Origin: Treponema parvum
Lineage (GTDB): Bacteria; Spirochaetota; Spirochaetia; Treponematales; Treponemataceae
Direction: 5' to 3'
NCBI RefSeq assembly: GCF_017893945.1
Contig: NZ_CP054257.1
Span: 558,001-622,000, forward strand
Length of the DNA stretch: 64,000 nt
Under the pieces are notes generated by a model. That model was not told the origin of the DNA, did not search any database, and saw only the letters and a list, made by a program, of their open reading frames with translations. This document shows, piece after piece, positions 25,926-34,033 of this stretch; the first letter of the stretch is position 1, and every line of letters begins with the position of its first letter. Both the position numbers and the translations under genes were made by a program.

Positions 25926-26001
25926 AGTTCCTCCTCATCATATTACGGCGCCGGTATGAGCCGGCCATCGCTTTTAGTTGGCATAAACAAATTATGAATT
26001 G

Positions 26002-26027
26002 CGAAAATATTTTCGAAAACTGTTTCG
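26002..26027. promoter_or_regulatory. Two overlapping LacI-type operator candidates
   Basis: CGAAAATATTTTCG (26002-26015) is a perfect 14-bp palindrome. CGAAAACTGTTTCG (26014-26027) is a second near-palindrome sharing the CG end. Such CGAAA…TTTCG sites are typical of LacI/PurR-family operators, and the regulator gene begins about 290 bp away. Assignment to that regulator is inference. Confidence 0.55.
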
Positions 26028-26111
26028 TTCAGCTGTCAATAAATATTGTATATTGAGAATTTCAATAACGCAAGAAGAATTTTATCTTTTTTTCGTGCGG
26101 AGGGTTTAATA

Positions 26112-26152
26112 CCCCGACGCTGCTTGAAGCTTCGCTGCGAATCTGCGTGGGG
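26112..26152. repeat. Imperfect hairpin in the divergent region
   Basis: CCCCGACGC (26112-26120) and GCGTGGGG (26145-26152) pair with one bulged G. It is preceded by AGGGTTTAATACCCC, which resembles a widespread intergenic palindromic repeat from memory. Probably a repeat remnant. Confidence 0.4.
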
Positions 26153-26318
26153 ACTGCTGATTTCTAAATATAAAGCAATATAATGCGAAACTTGCCGTCG
26201 GTTTTAAAACCCGTCGTTATCCAACCGTTATTCTGCATGTTGTCTGCAATGGACAATATAGGGTAATATTAAAACGATCTTATGTTCTTAGATCCGTTGT
26301 TTTTGGAGGGATGTCAAA

Positions 26319-28247
26319 ATGAATATGAAGGATATTGCAAATATTGCAGGCGTGTCCATATCAACGGTATCAAAAGTCGTTAACGATAAGGCTGCCGATA
26401 TAAGCGAATCTACGCGTAAAAAAGTTTTGGACGTCATAAAAAAGCACAAATATCATCCGTACGGTTTAAAGAGCGGCGCAAAATACGGAATGCGTATCCT
26501 CGCGCTTATAATCCCTTCGGTCAGTAAAATGTATTACGGACGGCTGCTTGAGTCCATAGAGAAAGAGGCTGCACAGAACGGATACGCCCTTTCTATTTTT
26601 TGTTCGATGTTTGATGAAAACCGTGAACACCGTTTGATCATGACGGTTGCGGACGGTTATTATGACGGACTTGTGCTTGTAACATTTTCCGGAGCGAATG
26701 CTTCAAAATATAAAAATTATAAAAAGCCTTTCGTAGTGATAGGCGTTCCGTTTGATCATATATCGTCATTTTATTTTGATTATGTAGGCATGTGCGAAAG
26801 AGCCGTATTTGAATTGCTGGAACATAAACATAAAAACATAGGCTGTGTTTTTGACAACCATTCCGAAGAATTTATTCAGGGCGCGAAATTTGCAGTGTCT
26901 AAGGCGGGACTTTCGGCGGATAAATTATCGTGCGCGGATTTAACTTCCTCAACGGCAGGGATAGGTGAAACCTCTATTGCAGCTGGGATTGAAAAAGAAG
27001 TTGAGCATTTGCTTTCGTTGGGGATCACCGCTTTTTTTTGCGGCAGCGTGAAGATTGCCGCATGTATTTATAAGCTGATGGATAAGAGCAATTGGAAGAT
27101 CGGCAGGGATGTTTCTTTGATCGCCTTTGAAGACGAAGAAGTTCCCGATATTTTTTTTCCGGAAATTTCTACCGTTCGCATCAATTTTGAAAACGTTGCC
27201 TCAAAAGCCGTGAACGGGCTGATAAATTTTATTGACAACGGAATCATAAAAACGCGATCTTCAAAATGTGACTTTTTGTTAAAACGGACAGCCGGTATTG
27301 CCTTTCCTCCATCCGTAAAAGGCAGAGAAATCGTGGTGATAGGAAGCCTTAATACGGACACTATTTTGTCCCTTCCTCATTTACCGCAGGCAGGCGAAAC
27401 TCTTATGGTGCGCTCAAAATCATCAATTCCGGGGGGAAAAGGGGCAAATCAGGCTATAGGCGCTGGAAGGCTTAACGGTCAGGTTTCAATTATAGGAAGA
27501 TTGGGTGATGATCTAAAGGGACATGAAATCTATAGGAATTTGCTTAATAATAATGTGAACGTCGAAGGAATAATATTCGATGCCAGAGAAAGAACGGGAT
27601 CGGCTTATATAATGTTTGACGAAAAAGGAAATAATACTATCGCCGTTTACGGAGGGGCAAATGATTATTTTGCCGCCTCACAGCTTGAAAACGCGGAAAA
27701 AATAATTTCACGCAGCGCATATGCCCTTATACAGACTGAAATTCCTATTGAAACCGTAAAAACGGCAATAAATTTATGCAGGAAAAACGGAGTAAAAGTG
27801 ATTTTAAAACCGGCCCCTGTAGTGCATATTCCGCCGGAATTTTTTAAAGATCTTTTTTTGTTGATCCCGAACGAGATGGAAGCCAGATCCATGTGTCCGC
27901 AAAAACATACCGTTGAAGATCAAGCGGATTTTTTTATAGGGCAGGGGATAAAAAATGTCATTATTACCCTTGGGGAAAAAGGATCGTTTTATACCGACGG
28001 CAAAACAGGCGTGTATTATAAGGCTTTCGATTTTACCGCAATAGATACGACGGGCGCAAGCGATGCTTTTATAAGCGCGCTTTCGGTATACCTTTCGGAA
28101 GGCAATGATATGAAATCGTCGATTGTCTTTGCAAGTTATGCTGCGGGACTTAGTGTCACAAAGGCCGGTGTTCAGACATCTCTTCCTGGCAGAGAACAGC
28201 TTAGAGACTTTGAAAGAAATTCTATGAAAGCCGCATGCAAGCCGTAA
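26319..28247 (+). CDS. LacI-family regulator fused to a ribokinase-like (PfkB) domain
   Basis: A 642-residue two-part protein. Residues 1-60 are a LacI-type helix-turn-helix ('MKDIANIAGVSISTVSKVVND'), and about 62-325 a periplasmic-binding-protein-like ligand domain. From about 335 a complete PfkB kinase follows: 'GSLNTDTILSLPHLPQAGET', 'PGGKGANQAIGAGRL', 'VKVILKPAPV', 'IPNEMEAR' and catalytic 'DTTGASDAFISAL'. In the anion-hole motif Ser replaces the usual second Gly-Ala-Gly glycine (GASD for GAGD), but the base Asp is kept. GGAGG precedes the ATG. It is transcribed divergently from the kinase and ABC genes. Likely role: sense ribose or nucleoside and repress the locus while phosphorylating or binding the same ligand. 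Confidence 0.9.
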   Translation: MNMKDIANIAGVSISTVSKVVNDKAADISESTRKKVLDVIKKHKYHPYGLKSGAKYGMRILALIIPSVSKMYYGRLLESIEKEAAQNGYALSIFCSMFDENREHRLIMTVADGYYDGLVLVTFSGANASKYKNYKKPFVVIGVPFDHISSFYFDYVGMCERAVFELLEHKHKNIGCVFDNHSEEFIQGAKFAVSKAGLSADKLSCADLTSSTAGIGETSIAAGIEKEVEHLLSLGITAFFCGSVKIAACIYKLMDKSNWKIGRDVSLIAFEDEEVPDIFFPEISTVRINFENVASKAVNGLINFIDNGIIKTRSSKCDFLLKRTAGIAFPPSVKGREIVVIGSLNTDTILSLPHLPQAGETLMVRSKSSIPGGKGANQAIGAGRLNGQVSIIGRLGDDLKGHEIYRNLLNNNVNVEGIIFDARERTGSAYIMFDEKGNNTIAVYGGANDYFAASQLENAEKIISRSAYALIQTEIPIETVKTAINLCRKNGVKVILKPAPVVHIPPEFFKDLFLLIPNEMEARSMCPQKHTVEDQADFFIGQGIKNVIITLGEKGSFYTDGKTGVYYKAFDFTAIDTTGASDAFISALSVYLSEGNDMKSSIVFASYAAGLSVTKAGVQTSLPGREQLRDFERNSMKAACKP

Positions 28248-28270
28248 AGACGCGCTTTTTAGCGGACTTC

Positions 28271-29830
28271 TCACGGTTCTTCTTCCTGCGCTCTTATCTG
28301 ATCGAGTTCTTTTAAGATTCTGTCGTCAAGCTCTATCGTAAGATTTTTTTCTTGGGTAGGAATTACAAGCCCTTTAGGACCGTTTTTTGCACGGCGCAGG
28401 TATTTTACATGCGTGTAATAAAGGTCGGCCTTTTTAGATTTTCGCGCCTTTGAATGATAAACGGCAAGATTTCCTGCGTATAAGAGTATTTTAAGCGGGA
28501 CGGTCTTTCCTTCGCGGTTTTTGATAAAGACAAAACCTCCCGGGCAGTCCCTTGTATGGAGCCACAGGTCGCTTCCCTTTGCATGCCGGCGCAATAATTC
28601 ATCGTTTTCATCGGCGTCGCGCCCTACAAGGATGTACCAGCCATCTACGGTGTAGTCCAGTCCGGGGCGGTTCTTTTTTTCCTGCTGCTTAGGGGTTAAG
28701 CTTTTCCGGAGCATCTGTTCGATTTTTATCGGGTTCGTTTCTTTTTTTATCGCCTCATACGAACGCTCCAGCGCGGCAAGAGCTTTTTTTGCCGAATCTA
28801 TTTCATATTCAAGTTCGGTTGCGCCCGACATCTCTTTTTTATATCGATTGTAATAGGCTGCGGCGTTTTCCTGCACGGTTTTTGATGGATCTATCTTTAT
28901 GCGGACGGCGCTTCCTGTTGTAAAGTCCCGGCATTCGAGAAAATTTGAATTTTTGTCTATAGGGCGGCCTATGCAGCTTAGAATCAAGTCGCCCTGATGT
29001 TTAAGGGACACGGCGTTTTTAAAATTTTTTTGCTTTACGGTCAGGCGTTCAAGAGCGTTTTCCTGCCGGCTTTTATGGCTGTTATACCATTTTTTTGCCT
29101 GTTCAAGCAGGGCTTCGCGCGACAGCGCCTGAGCGTATTCGCTGTACCAGATATCGATTTTTTGATTAAAGGTGAGAGGTCCTTTTGACGGATTTGCTTT
29201 GCGATATTCCTCTTCAATATCGTCGAAGCGGCGGACAGGGTAACTGTCTTTAGGCGGCAGCTCGGTAGGAATTGAGGTAATGCCGTTTGCACTATCGGCG
29301 GCGGCCGGTTCGTAATTTTCCGCTTTATTTTCTTTGCTTGCCCTTGCCGTCTCTGTTTCGTTTATTTCGGGCGGAATATAAATCCGGCCTGAAACTTCGC
29401 CTTTTGAAGGCCGTCTGTACATTGAATCGAGTATATTGTTGTTTTTATCGCAAAGAATTATATTTGCGGCGCTGCTCCACAACCGGATAAACATGTTAAA
29501 ATATTCGTCTTCAGCTCCGTGGCGTAATTCCATTTTAATAATGCGTTCCAGGTCGATCTGTTTACATGAAGCGATCTTGTAACCGCGTATCTTTGAACGT
29601 AAAAATTCCATAAAGCGCAAGGGCTTGTCGTTCTTCGGGATTTTTTTGTAGGTTTCGTTTATGCGGCAGGAATTGGGCTTTGTACAGATTATAACGGTTT
29701 TTGCGGCTCCGTTTTTATATGTACAAAGCGCGACGGTGTCAAAGCCCGGCTGTATTATGTCCTGTATGAAGGCTCCGGGAAGATCCAGTTCTTTAAGAAT
29801 AAGGTTTATCTCATTGCAGTTTAACGACAC
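28271..29830 (-). CDS. NFACT-family ribosome quality-control protein (RqcH/FbpA-like)
   Basis: NFACT proteins (RqcH/Rqc2/FbpA) bind stalled 50S subunits and drive alanine tailing; older annotations call them fibronectin-binding. The GTG at 29830 gives (M)SLNCNEINLILKELDL, a standard family start. The conserved C-terminal NFACT-R region is 'DLWLHTRDCPGGFVFIK' with 'VKYLRRAKNGPKGLV' near the end. A coiled region about 265-400 links it to the N-domain. Length (519) is slightly short, and the N-domain 'RLWSSAANIIL' differs from the usual GRHSNIIL. Upstream of GTG there is no ribosome site; an extended -10 (TGCTATAAT) ends 6 nt before it, so the mRNA may be leaderless. Confidence 0.85.
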   Translation of the reverse strand: MSLNCNEINLILKELDLPGAFIQDIIQPGFDTVALCTYKNGAAKTVIICTKPNSCRINETYKKIPKNDKPLRFMEFLRSKIRGYKIASCKQIDLERIIKMELRHGAEDEYFNMFIRLWSSAANIILCDKNNNILDSMYRRPSKGEVSGRIYIPPEINETETARASKENKAENYEPAAADSANGITSIPTELPPKDSYPVRRFDDIEEEYRKANPSKGPLTFNQKIDIWYSEYAQALSREALLEQAKKWYNSHKSRQENALERLTVKQKNFKNAVSLKHQGDLILSCIGRPIDKNSNFLECRDFTTGSAVRIKIDPSKTVQENAAAYYNRYKKEMSGATELEYEIDSAKKALAALERSYEAIKKETNPIKIEQMLRKSLTPKQQEKKNRPGLDYTVDGWYILVGRDADENDELLRRHAKGSDLWLHTRDCPGGFVFIKNREGKTVPLKILLYAGNLAVYHSKARKSKKADLYYTHVKYLRRAKNGPKGLVIPTQEKNLTIELDDRILKELDQIRAQEEEP

Positions 29831-29836
29831 GCAGGA

Positions 29837-29845
29837 ATTATAGCA
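29837..29845 (-). promoter_or_regulatory. Extended -10 promoter 6 nt before the NFACT start
   Basis: TGCTATAAT on the minus strand with TATAAT at 29842-29837. The -35 is weak, as is usual with an extended -10. Six nucleotides (TCCTGC) separate it from the GTG at 29830. Confidence 0.6.
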
Positions 29846-29917
29846 AAAGTATTGTTCAAAGTGTAGCCGGCGCGCGCAAGTGCGAAGTTTCCCTCGCAAC
29901 GGAGGACGCCGCCGAAA

Positions 29918-30547
29918 TCAAATCTTGAATTTCATTTTAAATGACTTTAGAACTTCAGCCGTGGGTTTTTCAGCGTCTATGTCGAAAAGCCTCCCTTTTT
30001 CCCGATAAAAAGCTATCAGAGGCTCGGTCTGTTCGCGGTAGACTTCCATACGATGACTTATGGCTTCAGGTTTGTCGTCGTCTCTTTGAAAAAGCTCTCC
30101 ACCGCATTTGTCGCAAATTCCTTCTTTTTTCGGAGGAACGCTTACGATATTGTAATTTTCTCCGCATTTTTTGCATACGCGGCGCGTGCTCAACCGTCGT
30201 ATTACGGACTCTTCAGGTATTGCAAAATTTACGGCCGTCGTATCGGGGCAAAACGTATCAAGAGCTTTTGCCTGCGGGATCGTTCGCGGAAAACCGTCCA
30301 AAATGAACCCGTTTTTGCAGTCGCCTTCGGCAAGGCGTTCTTTTACAAGCGCAGAGGTGATTTCGTCGCTTACGAGGGAACCGGAATCGATTATAGCTTT
30401 AACCTGTATTCCAAGCGGTGTCTTATTCTTTATTGCCGCACGAAAAATATCTCCGGTGGAAATATGAGGAATTTTGTATTCCTGAGCGACTTTTACGGCA
30501 AGGGAACCTTTACCGGCTCCCGGCGGTCCTAAAAAAATAAAATTCAT
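29918..30547 (-). CDS. adk: Adenylate kinase
   Basis: Catalyses ATP + AMP = 2 ADP. The ATG at 30547 follows GGAGAG and gives MNFIFLGPPGAGKG with the P-loop at residues 7-14; a start 13 codons upstream is rejected. AMP-binding 'ISTGDIFRAAI' and 'LDGFPRTIPQA' are intact. The LID carries four cysteines (CKKCGENY…CDKCGGE), the zinc-binding type of Gram-positives and spirochaetes. The usual Arg-Arg motif is in 'RRLSTRRVC'. The 209-residue length is normal for the long-LID type. Confidence 0.96.
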   Translation of the reverse strand: MNFIFLGPPGAGKGSLAVKVAQEYKIPHISTGDIFRAAIKNKTPLGIQVKAIIDSGSLVSDEITSALVKERLAEGDCKNGFILDGFPRTIPQAKALDTFCPDTTAVNFAIPEESVIRRLSTRRVCKKCGENYNIVSVPPKKEGICDKCGGELFQRDDDKPEAISHRMEVYREQTEPLIAFYREKGRLFDIDAEKPTAEVLKSFKMKFKI

Positions 30548-30623
30548 AGCGTCTCTCCAGTTATTTATTTTGTTCGACTGTTGCATTAGTGCGCGCCTTG
30601 CGCACAGTTAAACGATCGATGCA

Positions 30624-31226
30624 TCAATATACAAAACGCTGAGGCGGGGTTACTACCCAGATCGCTTCAAGCGGCACTTGCCCTATGTTATAGATAACGT
30701 GAGGCGTTCCGGCTGAAAAAGAAACGCTGTCGCCTTCGTTAAGCTCATACACCAAGTTTTCATAGTGCAGTTCCGCTTTTCCGCGCACTATAAACCCGAA
30801 TTCCATGCCTAAGTGCCCGTAGGATCCCTTGTGCGTATGCGAAGCGACGGGAACCCTCAGAATAAATGCTTCAAACGCGTGCTCTCCGTTGCCGGTTTCA
30901 GGATGTGAAATTTCTTCAAACGTGATGTCTTTTTCAGAAACGATTCTGCCTTCGTCTTTTCGGATAATTTTAACAGGCCTGTCGCGCCGGTATTCTTCAA
31001 AAAGAAATTCAAGGTTTATATCAAGGACAGCCGCCAGTCCGAGAAGCGTGTCGATTGCAGGAGAAACCCTGTTCCTTTCGATTTGGGAAACAAGACTTTC
31101 GCTCACTCCCGCCCGTTCGGCAACGGTTCTAAGCGTATATCCTTTTCTTTCACGTACTGCACGAAGTTTTTCTCCGAAGTGGTAGGGTATGCGCTTCTTT
31201 TTTTTATCGGCCTGCGGCTGAATCAT
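30624..31226 (-). CDS. XRE-cupin transcriptional regulator
   Basis: A 200-residue regulator: residues about 14-68 form an XRE helix-turn-helix ('LRAVRERKGYTLRTVAERAG', 'SESLVSQIERNRVSPAIDTL'). Residues about 125-190 form a cupin barrel ('HLGMEFGFIVRGKAELHYEN', 'LNEGDSVSFSAGTPHVIYN') with conserved His residues for a metal or small ligand. This architecture is common in regulators of polyamine, sugar or stress genes. It overlaps the end of the upstream gene by 23 nt, with GGGAGAA as ribosome site. The regulon is unknown. Confidence 0.87.
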   Translation of the reverse strand: MIQPQADKKKKRIPYHFGEKLRAVRERKGYTLRTVAERAGVSESLVSQIERNRVSPAIDTLLGLAAVLDINLEFLFEEYRRDRPVKIIRKDEGRIVSEKDITFEEISHPETGNGEHAFEAFILRVPVASHTHKGSYGHLGMEFGFIVRGKAELHYENLVYELNEGDSVSFSAGTPHVIYNIGQVPLEAIWVVTPPQRFVY

Positions 31227-32295
31227 TTTGTTGCTTCTCCCTGTTTAATTCCATGACGAATTGTATAAAGTAATCTTCAAGCGTTTTATGCGGGCCTTCC
31301 AAGTGCATGCGGCGGCGTGCTCGGGCGTTGTCGCGGCGAAGCGTATATATGGAATAAAAATCTCTGTAATCCAGTCCGGCGTCAACTTTTACGTGTTCGC
31401 CTAAAAAATCGGAAACTTCGTCGCGGCTTATGGCGGAGATTCCCTTATTTTTAAGTATGGAACGCAATGTTTTTATCTGCTCGTAAGAGATGCCGAAAAG
31501 GAACTCTTCCATTGCCTGCGAAACTTCCGGCGTCCCGAGTTGCTTTTTTATAAACTGTATCCACTGATTGTCCATCTGTATAGACATAAGCAAAAGTTCG
31601 CTTGTTCCCATCATTGTGCCGAAGGCGGGCGCGAGTTTTCGCCTTGCATTCCATACGCTTTGTAGAACCGGCGCTATATCGCTTATGTTCTGGTCGTTTC
31701 TGTGTTCCCACAGGAGCAAAAGTGATATTGACAGGTGCCGCCTAAATTCCATGGGGATGGAAGTGTCGCGTATCAGGTTAAGGTATACGTCTTCCGCCAG
31801 CAGCATGAACATCATGGAAATTGTTTCCGTCTGAAAATCGTCGGCGAGGTCCTGCAGTTCCGGCGTGCGGTGCGTAAGACTTGTTAAGGAAGAAAACGTG
31901 TGGATCTTTGCGACTAAAAAACCCTTGCCCAATGTCGCTTTCGACGGCAGCTGCAATGTCTGATCGCCTTCGTTTTGATTTGAAATCAGGGAATCTATGA
32001 GAATCTGCGGCGTTCGCAGGTCTGCAGTGAGTTCGTGCTTTTCAAGCAGAGAAGGAAAATTTTCAAAACTTTCAACGAGGAGTTCAAGATCTGTTATTCG
32101 CTCTCGTATTCGTCTGCAGCGCTGTTTGTCTATAGGTTCAAGGCGCGAAAGGAAGGAGTCTATCATAGCCCTTTGCTTAGGGGTAAAAACGACTATGTGG
32201 GTTTCCTGAGGCGTTTCTTGGGCGCCGTCAAAAAAGTCGCTTATATTAACGGATTCATATTCTATTTTTTTTGACGTAAAAGATTCTTCAGACAC
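31204..32295 (-). CDS. Treponemal conserved hypothetical protein
   Basis: I do not recognise this family. From the GTG at 32295 the product has 363 residues, mostly alpha-helical and charged, without signal peptide or membrane helices. Segments such as 'FTPKQRAMIDSFLSRLEPIDKQRCRRIRERI' and 'LSISLLLLWEHRNDQN' look like helical bundle or scaffold repeats. The GTG is preceded by TATACT (32308-32303) only 7 nt upstream and has no ribosome site, so leaderless initiation is likely; a longer frame to 32439 reads low-complexity sequence. It overlaps the XRE-cupin gene, which suggests co-regulation. Confidence 0.7.
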   Translation of the reverse strand: MSEESFTSKKIEYESVNISDFFDGAQETPQETHIVVFTPKQRAMIDSFLSRLEPIDKQRCRRIRERITDLELLVESFENFPSLLEKHELTADLRTPQILIDSLISNQNEGDQTLQLPSKATLGKGFLVAKIHTFSSLTSLTHRTPELQDLADDFQTETISMMFMLLAEDVYLNLIRDTSIPMEFRRHLSISLLLLWEHRNDQNISDIAPVLQSVWNARRKLAPAFGTMMGTSELLLMSIQMDNQWIQFIKKQLGTPEVSQAMEEFLFGISYEQIKTLRSILKNKGISAISRDEVSDFLGEHVKVDAGLDYRDFYSIYTLRRDNARARRRMHLEGPHKTLEDYFIQFVMELNREKQQNDSAAGR

Positions 32296-32689
32296 ATAGA
32301 TCAGTATATCACATTTGGGACGAAAAATCAAAAGATTGCGCGAGGGGCATATCGCGCGAGGCGGCGTGACTGGGCTACCGCACGGGCGTACAGGCACGAA
32401 ACAAATATCGGCATAAAGAAAAAAAGAGGATGCGGTCACGCTGCTAGACGTATGCCACAGTAATACGTTCCTGCGATGTTTCGGCGCGTCGGCATCGGTC
32501 TCTCTGCCGCTGAATTGGCATCGCCGCCATCCGCGCTGGATTGCCGCGGGATTGACACCGGCCGCCCAGCCTCCGGATTGATGCCGTCGCCCTGCGCGGA
32601 ATTACCTGTTGAATTGCCGCTGATTTGACGGCTCTGCCGAAATGCACGGATTTTTACAGAATACGGGATTTTTGTCCGATAATTGAAAT
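32296..32689. other. GC-rich, repeat-like intergenic region
   Basis: A 394-bp spacer between two divergent genes. It is rich in variants of GAATTGCCGC and GGATTGxxGCCG spaced about 20-30 bp (about 32500-32630), a degenerate repeat not seen elsewhere in the window. The minus-strand frame over 32440-32640 is low-complexity (Gly, Asn, Ala, Arg) and ends at a stop without a good start. The two ends hold the promoters of the flanking genes. No gene supported. Confidence 0.5.
32678..32683 (+). promoter_or_regulatory. -10 box 6 nt before the VWA-gene start
   Basis: GATAAT with a TTTACA-like -35 at 32653-32658 (19-bp spacing). Only TGAAAT separates it from the ATG at 32690, and no Shine-Dalgarno sequence is present. 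Confidence 0.5.
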
Positions 32690-33949
32690 ATGAAAAAGTT
32701 TACGGCATTTTTTCTTTCATCGCTGCTTGCAGCGTTCTTTTTAAGCGCCCAAAGCGGCGCTGCGGATGATCTTTGGGTTACGCAAAGCGACATAAGACTT
32801 GTACCCAAAGACGGCAGTGATTTTTCATCCGTGACGGGCTACGATCTTTACATTAAAAAAAAGTCCGGCATCGAATCCGTTTTACTTACGGAAACTACCA
32901 AAGACCCTGAAGGGAAAAAAGACAATTACGCTTACCGTGCGCTTGAATGGAATGCGGTAAACGGCGACGAAATACGCTATCTTGACGGCAAAGTGCTGGA
33001 TTCAAAGTACGCAAGATATTCTTTGGTGGATTCGAGTGCTTCGGAATATGACGACATGGGCGAATGCTTCCATATATATATTCCCGCGAACATAGTGTTC
33101 GGCTATCCGTGGTCAAGAAACGGAAGCGTAAAAATCGGCAGAGGCTTTTTTATCAACATAAGAACGTTTGAAAAAAAATACGCCGATTATACCGGGCGCT
33201 ATTTTGACAATCCGTTTATGTTCGACCTGGGAAGACCCGTCGAGCGGCAGCCTGAAATAAAAGCGCCCGAAGCCGCCGCTCCTGAGGCTATCTCCGATAC
33301 GCCTAAAGAAATTTCAGCAGGTCCCGTTTTGACCGACGCGTATAATCCCGTCGCCGCCGAAAAATTCAAAGAAATTTCCGAAGAATTGATATATTCCGCA
33401 GGACCTTCGACTATCATTGACGACATTATGCAGCCCATAAATTCCATAGCGGCCGGTTCTACGGTTGATTGCGTCTTTGCGATCGACGCCACAGGCAGCA
33501 TGCAGGACGACATTGAAAAATTGAGAAAGGAATGGATACCGCGCCTTTTGGAGGATTTGAAGAAATTCAATCGCGTTAGGCTGGGATTGATTTTATACCG
33601 CGATTATGTGGATTCTTGGCGGTACAGAAATTTGCCTTTAAGATTTTTTGACTTTACGGACGATTTAAACGTGTTTTTGAAAAATTTAAACGACTTTGAG
33701 ATAAAGGGTTTTGAAGGCGGGGACATACCGGAAGCCGTTTATGAAGCCTTGTACGCTTCGATTGAATTTTACAGGTGGCGGCCGGCCGCGGTTAAAAAGA
33801 TAATACTCATAGGCGACGCCGAACCTCATCCCCGTCCGCGCGGTACGGGACGCTATTCAAAGGAACTCATCGAAGAACTTTCCGTCAAAAAAGGGATAAG
33901 CGTAAACGCGATAATTTTGCCCGACGATAAGGCGAGCCGCGGAAGATAG
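32690..33949 (+). CDS. Exported von Willebrand factor A domain protein
   Basis: A 419-residue exported protein: signal peptide to about residue 20 (…FFLSA). A beta-rich N-terminal domain (about 28-185) has many aromatic and charged residues. A Pro/Ala/Glu-rich linker (about 187-215) and a VWA domain (about 258-400) follow. The MIDAS is D266-A-T-G-S270 ('FAIDATGSM'), with Thr-type 'FEGGDIPEA' and 'ILIGDAEPHP' as later metal-loop segments. VWA domains mediate metal-dependent protein adhesion, so a cell-envelope adhesin or assembly role is plausible. The gene is followed by the pseudouridine synthase on the same strand after about 85 nt. Confidence 0.82.
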   Translation: MKKFTAFFLSSLLAAFFLSAQSGAADDLWVTQSDIRLVPKDGSDFSSVTGYDLYIKKKSGIESVLLTETTKDPEGKKDNYAYRALEWNAVNGDEIRYLDGKVLDSKYARYSLVDSSASEYDDMGECFHIYIPANIVFGYPWSRNGSVKIGRGFFINIRTFEKKYADYTGRYFDNPFMFDLGRPVERQPEIKAPEAAAPEAISDTPKEISAGPVLTDAYNPVAAEKFKEISEELIYSAGPSTIIDDIMQPINSIAAGSTVDCVFAIDATGSMQDDIEKLRKEWIPRLLEDLKKFNRVRLGLILYRDYVDSWRYRNLPLRFFDFTDDLNVFLKNLNDFEIKGFEGGDIPEAVYEALYASIEFYRWRPAAVKKIILIGDAEPHPRPRGTGRYSKELIEELSVKKGISVNAIILPDDKASRGR

Positions 33950-34033
33950 CGAGCATTGAAATTTCGGCCTTTGCGGAAGGCATTTTTTTTGGCGAGCGGG
34001 CAGGGCGGGCGGAATAAAATTCGGAGTAAAATT

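Larger units (their letters stand above)
25926..26318. other. Divergent regulatory region of the nucleoside locus
   Basis: A 393-bp gap between the minus-strand kinase and the plus-strand LacI-kinase fusion. It holds two overlapping operator-like palindromes near 26002-26027, an imperfect hairpin at 26112-26152 and AT-rich promoter-like sequence. No gene is seen in it. Confidence 0.7.
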
